A DNA stretch of 64,000 nucleotides from Karalla daura. Taxonomy: Eukaryota; Chordata; Actinopteri; Chaetodontiformes; Leiognathidae. Positions 51,248-62,800 of this stretch are shown piece after piece. The first letter of the stretch is position 1; the number at the start of each line of letters is the position of its first letter. The notes beneath the pieces were generated by a model. That model was not told where the DNA came from. It worked only from the letters and a program-made list of their open reading frames with translations, and ran no database searches. The translations under genes and the position numbers were made by a program. Location: NCBI GenBank assembly GCA_029224185.1, contig CM055192.1, forward strand, positions 21,726,739 to 21,790,738, written 5' to 3'.

Positions 51248-51307
51248 GCAGGCTCGCCCTCTCTTCCACTCCACTGCACTCACAAATAGCTCCCCTGGAT
51301 TGCTGTC

Positions 51308-51460
51308 ATGGCTCTGGGAATGAAAAGGACTTGGCTGGAGAGGAGCCTCCTCACTCTCCGCCCAGCCTGGGCCCCATCCCGACCCGCAGCGCTGCAGCAG
51401 CAGGACCCCAGCCCAGCATGTCGGACCAGTCGGCCTTCGACACGGACGTATGGACCCTGA
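51308..51460 (+). other. fbp2: Upstream reading frame overlapping the fbp2 start
   Basis: ATG at 51308 (a second in-frame ATG at 51320) opens 50 codons and ends at TGA 51458-51460, 40 bp inside the fbp2 coding region in another frame. If the transcript starts above 51308 this uORF would compete with the true start. It has no recognisable product. Confidence 0.4.
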
Positions 51461-51590
51461 CCCGCTTCGTCATCGAGACGGGTCGTCAGGCCAAGGGGGC
51501 GACCGGCGAGCTCACCCAGCTCATCAACTCCATCCTGACAGCCATCAAGGCCATCTCCTCGGCCGTGCGTAAAGCAGGCCTGGCGCACCT
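51418..51590 (+). CDS. fbp2: fbp2 exon 1 coding part
   Basis: MSDQSAFDTDVWTLTRF to GLAHL. It is 3 nt longer than fbp1 exon 1 because of GCG (Ala) before ACCGGCGAG. Ends CACCT|GTGAGT in phase 2. Confidence 0.95.
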
Positions 51591-54500
51591 GTGAGTACAC
51601 CTGCTGAATCACAGCATAGAGGGGAACCTGGACTTGGCTCCCAGATGTGATTGAGGGGCTTTGCTGTGTGGAGTTTGCATGTTTTCTCCTCTGGGGAGGC
51701 TCTAGTTTCCTCCCACACTACAAAAACATGGACACACAACCTCTGAATGTCTGCTTTTGGGTCCATCCAATAGACCTGTGTCACGATAGAAACATGTCTT
51801 TCTGGTATTTTATTTATGTGGCATTAGAAACATGAACAACATGGCAGTAAGTGCTTTATATGTGTAGTTCTCTATGTGTAGTGCATGTTCTCTCTGTGTG
51901 TCCTCTGGTTTCCCTGCACATAGGTCAATAAGAGACTAAATGATACCTAGGTGTGTGTGTATGAGAATGAATGGTGTGTATGTCTTGTGGTGAACTGATG
52001 ACCTTTCCAGGGTGTTCCCTGCCTTTACCCTGTGTGCCCTCTTACAGGCTCAGGCTACTCCAGATACTGTCTGGGTATAAAGTAGGTAAGATAACGGATG
52101 AATGAATGAATCTTGTGAAATAGGTAGAGTATACTTAAATGAATCCTGGGAAAACTCTTGTTTTATGGCTCCATCTCCCTAAATATGCATCATTCTATTA
52201 TATATACCATGATAATTTCATTACAAAACTCCATTAGGTAATTAGAGTATATGAGCTTTTCATTGTGCAGAGGACAGGCACACACATATAGGTGTTAGCA
52301 TTGAACCTGAAGTACCAGTGAGAAGCATATTATATGTAGACATGCAGATCTATGTACAGTATGTACAATAACAGTGTTGCAGAATGTCCAGTATGCACAA
52401 TGCAGACTATGTTTAGTGAATCTAAAAATATCTAACTGCATGTGCATTTCATGACAATACAGTAGATCTCAGTTGAACAGTAGAGGTGATTACTAAAGGC
52501 AAGGGGTCAGAGGTCAAGATCACAGTCTGACATGTCTGACAGAAGATTTAGGAGGGACTGAGTGGGGAAGTAGAGGCTGTGAGACACTGGAGTTGACATG
52601 GAGCTGACTCCACTGTTCCTGAACTGTAAAACCACACGCAGCAAGCTCTGTGTGTGATTTTAGGTGCATTTCGACACTTTAATCTGCAGGTGATACAAAG
52701 ATTATGTAACTTCAATGCACAATCTGAAACCGACTGTGCTGCCTTTTCAATTGTCTTCTCAAAAATGGAGATAAGAGAAAGCGTGATTAGACAACTTCTC
52801 TGATTTGGTAAAAACGCAGGAGGAAGTCATACTGGAGAGGAATGAAAAAATGGTCGAAAAATGATTGAAATGACTGAAATGAAAAACTTTTTGACCAAGA
52901 GCAACCCTGTCTCTTATATAAGACGTCACCAGGACTAGTAGGAGGTACCCAAACAAGTTGAAGTTTAGATTGCAGGTTGTACAAGAGGTCTTTCCTATTC
53001 AGTTCTTACTTTTGGATCACTAAAAATGCAAAATGTCCATATAAAGACAATTGTGTCACCCTCCATAGCTGGTGCATATGTGAGCAGATTGTGAGGATTT
53101 TTGCTGCTTGTTTGTGCTTAGAGGAGAAGGAACAATCTGTCAAGTCTTGCATGCAAGTTTGTATACAGTATGGATGCTGCATGAGTATTTTCTTCTTCAA
53201 AGTGTTCAACATGAGGGAGAATAACCGGGTCGGTTCCAGCTCATTATACAGTGAATTTCACACACCCAGAAGTTATGTAACCGCACACAAGACATCGTTG
53301 TCTGAAGCTAAATGAAGATAATTGAGCAACTCACGGTGGCTGAGGCTGAAGCGTGGCTGCTGATTGGTCCACACAGGCACGGCCTGGCCGGCTCGGTCAA
53401 CGTCACCGGGGACGACCAGAAGAAGCTGGACGTGCTGTCCAACGACCTGGTCATCAACATGCTGCAGGGCTCCTACAGCACCTGCTGCATGGTGTCCGAG
53501 GAGAACAAGGAGCTCATCATCACACCCAAAGACAAGAGGGTGAGCCGAGAGCGAGTCGAGGGTCGGGATCAGACGGGTCTTGATTCAGGTTTCAGAAGAC
53601 ACCTAGAAAAAAAATTAATTAACTGTAAAAAGGGCCGTTAAATAACATCCAGGGTGTTTCTTATTATGGCAACATTTCAAAGCTTCTAGATTGACATCAG
53701 GAAACTCTTCATTCAACTATTCTAGGTCCCTGTTTATTTGCATTGTTGAATCAACCCTCTCTAATCAGAGTTCAGGCTCATCAACTGATTTAATGTTAAC
53801 AACTGAATAATTTCCCTTCAGGGATAAATTCTATAGTTCTATATTATCTTATCTTATCTTATTTTATCTTATCTTATCTTAGTAGATGCCTTTCTAACTT
53901 TGAAACACCCAGTGAAGCCATGAACAGATAAATAAAGCTGTATCTCCATTTCAAGACTAATGAAGAATAGCAGCTCAATTCTGCCTTAGAGCTATTTACG
54001 TCTTTTTACATAAAAAGATAGAATCGTGTAGAATATTAATATAAATACCTGAGAATAGCATCAATAAAATATAATAAAATGAAGTAAAGCACATGCACGG
54101 TTGTTTTTGAATAAGTTCAGAGTAATGTTGTTGTCTGAATGGAGTATTACAATGTCACTTATGATGAATGCTGAGATGAGCCCATGAATCATTCAGATCA
54201 AAGGACAAAGGAGCTGTATGCATCAGAGACACATTAGTATCTGAGCCACAGGTGACAGTGTAGTGTATTAACGCAACAGTAGAGACCATAAATGTGAAGA
54301 TATTTCCAGTACAAGTATTATTATGTCTTCTTCACCTGACTTTATTTTGTCACAGGGAAAGTACGTGGTCTGTTTCGACCCCCTGGATGGCTCCAGTAAC
54401 ATCGACTGCTTGGCTTCCATTGGCACCATATTTGCCATCTACAAAAGGGTGAGTCTGGATATACAGTATAGGTATAGAGACAGATATATGGATATACAAG

Positions 54501-55114
54501 CTCAACGATTCTGGTGATACAAATCATGGACAAACACATCTGCAAAGATGTTTAGCATGTATACCAAAAGACCACATGGAATATCCTACATTAAATATGA
54601 TTCACTTGAATGATCATTTCATTGTCAGAGATCTGGTTCATTCACAGGCAGATCCTGTAGTAACACTAATTTGCCACACTGAGGCGCTGCTGTGCAGCTA
54701 ATGTCAGTCACTCATTTCTGTTCCGTTTTATTGACCCAATGAGAGTAGAAACCACACACCACAGTCAAGAAGAGCAACCACAATATTTCATATAACACAC
54801 ACACACGCACACACACACAAAAACACACACTTACCACACTCGTTCATGCCACTGTTGTCTCTGTCAGAGTGGCAGATCCACTCAAGCATTTCATTTTAAT
54901 TAAACTCAGAAAGAAATTTCACTGGTACTTCAGTCTCTTCCTGTTTATTTGTATGCGTGTTGTTTTGAATAATTTCAATCACCCTGACCATTTAAGTAAA
55001 TACACAAACAAACAAACACACAAACTGATCAGCTCAAACAGCTGCATGTGCCACAAATGCGTGATTCATGTTTCTGATGACGTGTTTTGATTTGCATAGA
55101 GCCCTTGAAATACA

Positions 55115-55183
<69 letters not shown>

Positions 55184-55408
55184 GTTTTAGTGGTATCTGA
55201 GGACCAGAGGGCCTCTCTTGATGTGTGTCTACGTTCCAGGTAACAGAGGGCGAGCCCACAGAGAAAGACGCTCTGCAGCCCGGCAACAACATCGTGTGTG
55301 CCGGCTACACCCTGTACGGCAGCGCCACGCTGGTGGCCCTCAGCACCGGGTCAGGCGTCAACTTCTTCACGCTGGACCCCGTGAGTACCCACAGATCTCT
55401 CGGAGAGA

Positions 55409-55443
<35 letters not shown>

Positions 55444-58400
55444 GTGGTGAGACCACTGGAGGCCAGAGGCACTTCAGAAGCACTTCATTGCCTCTAACTG
55501 TCAATGCCTCTAAGTGTCAATGCCTCTAACTGTGTCTCCTCCTCCTGCCTCTGCTTACTGTCACAGTCCTGCCACTGCTGCTCCTATTGGACAAAACAGG
55601 TTTAACAGGTGTCATTGTAAAGACGCACAAAAATGTGCCACCTCATCCTCTTAAAGTAGATTTCATATGATGTGTAGGGCAAGTTTCATCTCGTTGTTGA
55701 CCTCTCAGCCTGAAGCTTCCAGCTTTTCTTTTATTTACAACATTTATATCAGTCAATTACTTTTATATCACAGCTCTCACTTATTGCACTTTTAACCTTT
55801 CACACCCACTCATGCGCACGCCCATATCACACACCACTCCATCCACAAATAGAAACACACAAGGAGAAAACAACTTCTTTTTTTTCCACTCTGGGAAAGC
55901 AGCTTTAGTTATTACGGGATGAAAAGATTTGCTGTATGTTTGCAAGTAAACTTGCTGCTGTTGTTGTTGTTGTTGTTGTGTATGAAAAGCCAGGAGTGAG
56001 GTGTTTGCTGTTCACTTGTGTTACAACACACACACAATGCGCATTTTGCAGCTTTCTCTCTGGAATTAAATGAACTCTCCACTGGGACTGAGGCCACTCT
56101 GAAACACGAGTCAAATTAAATGTTAAATGATGTGGCTCTGGCGGGCGTAATCATCTAATATTCTGGCCGCTGAATCATCTTTTTAATGTGTGTTCAGTGC
56201 AGCAAATCAATTTAGATTCTCCACCCAGGGAATAGAAAATGGAAAAGGAGCTGCCTCTAACTGATGCAATGTTTGCAGGTTGTTTTGTATCAATGCTCTG
56301 CCTCAATAAGGCCTTGAACATTATTGCCTTGGTATGCATTCTGTCTATTATTTTTTATATAGTTTTTACATAGAAGCAGCTGTAGGATATATACTCAAAT
56401 ATAGCACTTAAGTAAAAGTACACATAGAAAAATGTACTCTGTTGAAAGTACCTCATTAACAGCCTATTTAAGTACAGTTCAGTAGCTACTTGCTTTTAGA
56501 TGTATATGAAGTCTCAAAAGCATAGTTTGCGCCTAATTATTATTTCTCTCAACCCATATCAATGATTTCTGTGGCAGACACAAAAACTTGAAGTAGACAG
56601 CACAGATATTTGCTGCACAACGCAGTGGAGTAAAAGTCACAAGGTTGCAGTAAGAATACTACTTTAGGAAGTTACAGATCAGCAAAAAAAAAAAAAGACA
56701 TGTATTACTGTAATGAGATGTTTTCCGGGTGTGCATCCCTCAGGGCATCGGGGAGTTCATCCTGACCGACAGGAACGTGAAGATCAAACCCAAGGGGAAG
56801 ATCTACAGTCTGAACGAGGGCTACGCCAAGTACTTCCACCCCTCCATCAACGAGTACCTCAAGCACAAGAAGTACCCCGAGGTGAGGGCGACTGAACACG
56901 GACCGAATTAGACAGCTCACACAGTCGAAAGCACACAACGTTTGGGACGTTTGGGATGTAAATGTTTGTAAACCATGAGCGTGTCTGCGTGTCGCTGCCG
57001 GTCCAGACCCAAGACCAGCGACCTCTCCACTCCTCACGTGAATCCTGAGCAAGCGTTTTGTCTCTCTGGTTGAGAGAGTTTAGGAGAGGACAGGAAAAAG
57101 CTGTTGGTTTCGGCAGACACGAGATATTTTGAGTGACTCTTAGCAGCTGAAAAAAAGTAGACAAAGTGTTCAAAAGTGTTGTTTTTTTTCTCAAAGTGTC
57201 ATTCAGGAGATCATGTGTCTGCTGAAACCGTCTGAAAAAGATTTACCATTTTTATAATTCCCTCAGAAATGTTCTCTCACTTTCAGTTTTACAAGTTTTT
57301 TCATGAAATTTTACAGCTCAAAGAAAATTAAAGTGGCAGATATACATCTATGTATTTGTATAAATATGTACAAAAGTAGGAGAATAAAAGTTCAATAGGG
57401 CAAGATTACAACACTAATCATTGCAAACTGAGATAAGGAAAATAAAATAATACAAATAGTAGACAATAAGTAGATAGTTGATAATAAGTAGATAGATAAT
57501 AGATAATAGTAAACTATAGATAATAGTAAATAAGTAGCAGAAACAACAGAAGTAAAGTCAGGCTAGTTGAGAAAAAATGAATATACAGGCCCAACATACT
57601 GTTAAGAACACGTCCCAGATTGCACATTATGCATTTTAAATGTGTTTCTGCTACAATAAATGAAGGAGTACATTCAAGTTTTGGTGACTAAGCATAAGTG
57701 TTCAGTATTTTTACGTTTTCACAATCCAAAAATGAGTCAGTCAGTCCGTTGGTTGGAACAAACATCACAGCACACATGACGTGCAGGTCAAAGTGAAGAT
57801 GCTCGGTGCTCTTCCACCGCTCGAACCAGGTTCAGCTGACCCGGACGGACACGTGACTGGTGGACTCAGTCCAGCGTGACCCCCCCCCCCGCTCAGACAG
57901 GACGCTGGGCGACGGCTCTGTCAGCTGAGCTGCAGGAAGCTGGCTGTTCCTCAGGAAACAGCAGCTGCTCATCTGGAAACTCTGATCCCAACACACACCA
58001 ATACGCTGTGCACACTCAGCACCTCCGCAGCACTGTCACAACTGTTGTGCAAAAGTATGCAATCGTCTCCCTGTCACCAGGAGGAATGCGTGTGATGATG
58101 ATCTGTGAAGATCAGCTTTAGAGAGGGTTCCTCTTGATCTTGCAAAAAACATGTCACAGTTTTCATTTTTATCGTATAAACACCAGCCAGAGCTTTGAGA
58201 TTTAGGTTTCTACTCCACATCAGTGTTGTGTTTTGAGTGTCAGATGCTGGAAATATCTTTGCAACATGAATCCATTCATTCATTCATTCATTCTTTATCT
58301 TCACCTACTTTGTATCCAAACAGGGGTCTTTCCCATGCCTATCTCCAGAGAACATATGTCAAATACACCCTGGACAGCTTTTCAGTCTATCTCAGGCCAC

Positions 58401-59774
58401 ACACACACACAGAAAGCCCCAGTTCACAAAGTGACTCCAACACACACACATGCTAGTAAAGGCTCAGAAGGAGAGAACCACATAGATATGTTTCTGTTGC
58501 TCTCTCTGGCCTTGAGATACATTGAGCCATAAAGCAGAGTGGTAACACTCAGAGGTTAGAGGGCTATTGAAAGGTAGACAGAGTGAATCAGGTCAGGTCG
58601 GTCTGGCTGAATGTGTAGTTTAGCTGGAGCTGAGCTACAGTTTGGAGCTGGAATCAAGGAAAACAGGATCTGTGGCACAAGTGCAGGCTGCAGACTGGCA
58701 GGTGGTCATAGGTGTTGAGTTCCAGTTGTGCTCGTTCCCGTTTCATATCCCTTTTCACTTTCCAAGTTTCAGCCGCTGAGACCTCGCTGATTATAGTAAT
58801 GGTGGGAATCCACATTGTTACTCATCTCCTCAGTGTGTCACCTCACACAGGCTTTAACTAGAGCACAGACTCTGCAGGTTAGACACAGGGAGGAAACATG
58901 TCTGTGTGGAGATTCCTCTTCTGCCAGGTCATTGTTATCCAAGGAGCTGTAGAGTCTGGCATCTGAACTTGTATGTTCCACTGAACAAGCCTCCAGGATG
59001 AGAGGTGGAATGTCTCCAGGAATCTACAACACATCCAGCTGATACATATCTACATCTGCTTGGATCTGAAGCATCTCTATAAGCATCCGCAAAAAATAAA
59101 CATTAAAAGGATAATGTTACTTTCTGTTCCACATATCTCCGTACAACTTCCTAAATGTTTGACTGAATGATTTTTAATGTGTTTTTTTTTTTTGCTACTT
59201 CCTCTACTTTGTGCTATTTTTCCATTTTCTTCTTATTCATTCCAGGAAGCCCCACTTTGCTTTAGCTGTGATCAGCTGGAGCGGTTTCTGAGCATTGCGT
59301 AGTGTGGGTGGGCCTGTTTTTGAGGAAATACTATGCATACACACACACACACACACACATAGACACACACACAGAGACACACACCCCTCATGATGACTGG
59401 GATGTGACTCATCGAGCACATGACTCTGCATCACGTTATCCTGGTCTGAACACGCAGCACATCCCAGCAGGATTCACACACACTCACATCCTGACCTCTG
59501 ACAGCTTTGTATTGTTGAACAAGTGACTGTGGTGCACTAAACATCCAAAGTGTGGCTCTGTGAATAGAATGAATCCAGAGTTGTGCCTTCTCTGATCTGC
59601 TCAACACCCAGACTCTTCACTCTGTCAGGTCACACATCGCGTCCGCTCTGAAGCGTACAGCGTGTCCCAGCTGGCGTGGACGGACTTTGACCTGTTGACA
59701 GTTTGTTTAGTTTTTCCTCAGACTGAACAACTCGTGAGCGAGTCAGTTCTGCTAAAACTGCAACTTTTCTTGAC

Positions 59775-59853
<79 letters not shown>

Positions 59854-62800
59854 GTACCATCCTTTAACCTCCACTACAGGTTAACTTTGAAACAACAAGG
59901 TCTGCTCTCCCAAACCGGTTTTCTCTGCCTGGATAAGCAATTTAAAACACCAAACGCTTTTGGCAAAAGTCTGCAAACAATCACCTCACACCTTTCTCAA
60001 AGCACACAGTGGTGTATTTCTCCTGTTGGACAGATGTAGTCTGAACTTTCAAAGCTCTGAATTCAGATTTTTGTGTTTGGAAACATGTTTAAACCTCCAC
60101 AGAAACAATGATAGAGTTCACAGCCCTGAGGCCTGTTTCCATGGAAATGATAAACGCAAATCAAGACACGATATCTCGACTGATTAAGATACAGATGTGC
60201 TCAGACGACAGCCCTTAAAAACATCAAAGATCACAGAGGCCTGACGAAGGAAAACAGCTCACCAGAGGGCGAAAACTTCAAGTTTCTAACTTTAGCTTTC
60301 TTATGTCTCCACATATTGTGAGCGGGTGCGGTTTCTCTTTCTCCACCGTGAAACCTTGTTGGCGCTGGACTCACTCACTCATTATCTCTGAGGAGAGAGG
60401 AAACAAGCCTGTCATCTTAGGACTGAAACATCACTTATGATTCCTCAGACTTGCATGCATGCTTTGAGAAACCAGCATCAAGACCCTGTTCTCAGAGGGG
60501 AAATCACGGTCAGCTCTGACCCGAATCCCAGTGTCCTTTGCCTTCAAGTCTATAAGAGGGCACCAGCAGATCCCATGTGACACTGTTAGGTATTAACTGT
60601 GTTTGAGGATGAGTGGAGAGCTGGAGCAGCTGCACCCTGATATTTAACGTGCACCTCTCCCTCCTGCAGGACGGCAGCTCCCCCTACGGAGCTCGCTACG
60701 TGGGCTCCATGGTGTCCGACATCCACCGCACCGTCGCCTACGGAGGGATCTTCATGTACCCGGCCAATGAGAAGAGCCCCAAGGGAAAGGTACAGAGGGG
60801 CCTTCATAGAGGCTCAGGGCTTAAGAGATAAGACAATAAGATGACATAAAACAATCCCCAAAGGGAAATTATTCTCTTCTGCAGCCAAAATTATACAATA
60901 TGATATATCCACACATCCACCATACACAAGAATACAGTCTGCAGCAGTAAAGAAGTAAATAAGTAGTAAAAATCATAAGTAAATGATAAGTAATAACAGT
61001 AACGGTAAGGAAGGTAGCATAAAAAATAATAGGCAAAAGGTATGATGATGATAATAATAATAACAGAAGTAGTAGTACTAATAATAATAATAGCTAAGGT
61101 GGCACAAAAATGAAATAATAGAGATGATTACCATGATTCCCTCACAAAGTGCAGGTTTTTTAATGAAAGTTATTCAAACTCAAATGATCCTCAGGATGAA
61201 TCTGCACAGCAAGATTTTTTTTAAATATTCATTTTTTTCCTGTTTTGGAATTGACGGATAATTTCACTTATTTAGAGTTTCTCTTTCCTCAGATTTAGTC
61301 TTTTTTTCTTGCTTTTGTGCTCCCATTTTCTGCAGTGTGGAATGCCTGTAAAGCCTGAATTAAAGAGGATAAGCAGGAGGTCTCTTTTTACTATGAGCCA
61401 GCTGATAAAGGAGGCTGTGTAGAATAATGTCAGACTGTAATATCACAACAAGCTGGAGCTCAGCCTCACACATCTGACTGACACACAGCGGGCGACGATG
61501 TGTAACCCGAGGCCGGAGTTGTTTTCCTCCTCCTCGGCCTGTGATAAATAAAGCTCAGACACAGTCCGGGCTGCTCATAAAGATAAACTCCAACCCTCAG
61601 CCCGGTTCTCTCAGGCAGTGTGACTCTGCGTGACCCGTCGATCTGGGACACGCTGTGGTTATTCCCATCTCTCACAGACGCTTCATTATTAACACGCTCT
61701 AAAAAAAGAAAGAAACTGAGCAAAACAATTGATTGAGACTTTAAAATAAAAACAAGTTGGAGAAAAAAAAAAACAGCACACAGTCACTGTCTCACAATGG
61801 GCAGATCTCGATTCACTGGCCTTCGACCTATGTGTGTTACGTATATACTGAACACACATTCAAACAGTGTGGCAGGTCAAAGGGCTGCTCGCATTAGTTA
61901 AGTAAGACAGGATGAGGAAAAACAAGCAGTGAAAACAGAGAAAAGAGAGAGATACATAACACAAACATATCAGATTGAGACGATGATGCTTCAGCAACAT
62001 GTAACCCTTTGTTTCTTTGAACCAGAGTCCCAACCAGTTCACATCTGACCTTGCATGTCAAAGCTTTTAGACCTGATATTTTTCATTTGCTCCAGATTTG
62101 AGAGAAGCTGTAAGCCTGAATGGAAAGGCAAGGCTAACAGTGGGAGGGGGTTTTTGGTTTTTATGGTTTTACAGTGTTCCCGAGCACACGTCACATTACA
62201 TTAACGTGTCTGATAACACCTTGAACCTCAGCCCATCTTTGCTCCTGAACCAGTTCTGAGCCAGTCAGCCTGATGTGTTTCTTGGAACGTAACACAGATT
62301 TCCTGGTCCCCTGGCGGCACCTGTCTACCAACATCTAGTGTCAGATCCATTCATTCATATTCACATGTTCACAAAGATGTTTACAAAAATGCAAACTGAT
62401 GAGGAAAATCATTCAGAATTGAACTTTTCGAGACATGACGTTGCATTTTTTTTCTCCTACATTTTATCATCAGAATGTGAATATTAAGAATGATTGAAAG
62501 AAAATGGAAGTTGATGAGGGGAAATAGTCTGGTTACCTTGATCAGATAGCTTTAGCAGCTGATCAAATCTGTTTTATTGAAGTGTTTGGAAGATTCAGGT
62601 CACCAGCACTTCCTTGAATCTTTATGGAGTTGTCCTTTACTCACCTGTCTGATAACATGCTGTGATGAAATACAAAGTGAAACAGTCTCATGTTAAGACA
62701 ATTTCCTCCCTAAAATGTGTTTTCAGGGGTGAAAATACTCATTAGTGTTGTGTCTTGTTCTCCCTGAAGCTGCGCTTGCTGTACGAGTGCAACCCTATCG

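Larger units (their letters stand above)
50367..51417 (+). other. Intergenic region and leader between fbp1 and fbp2
   Basis: About 1.05 kb holding an 11-bp-arm palindrome (50498), a (CA)n tract (51188) and, near the end, the likely fbp2 5' UTR. No clear TATA box; weak AT words at about 51100 (aataaaag) and 51284 (caaatag). Confidence 0.6.
56882..60669 (+). other. fbp2: fbp2 intron 5 (3.8 kb)
   Basis: The longest fbp intron, against 209 bp in fbp1. It contains AT-rich retrotransposon-like debris (57.34-57.64 kb), a (CATT)n stretch near 58265, CA tracts near 58.4 and 59.35 kb and a (TG)n tract (59.8 kb). No coding exon was seen. Confidence 0.85.

Noticed and set aside
51331..51417. 29-residue N-terminal extension of fbp2
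   Set aside because: It would begin at TTG; the ATG at 51418 aligns with the usual FBPase N-terminus and has A at -3.
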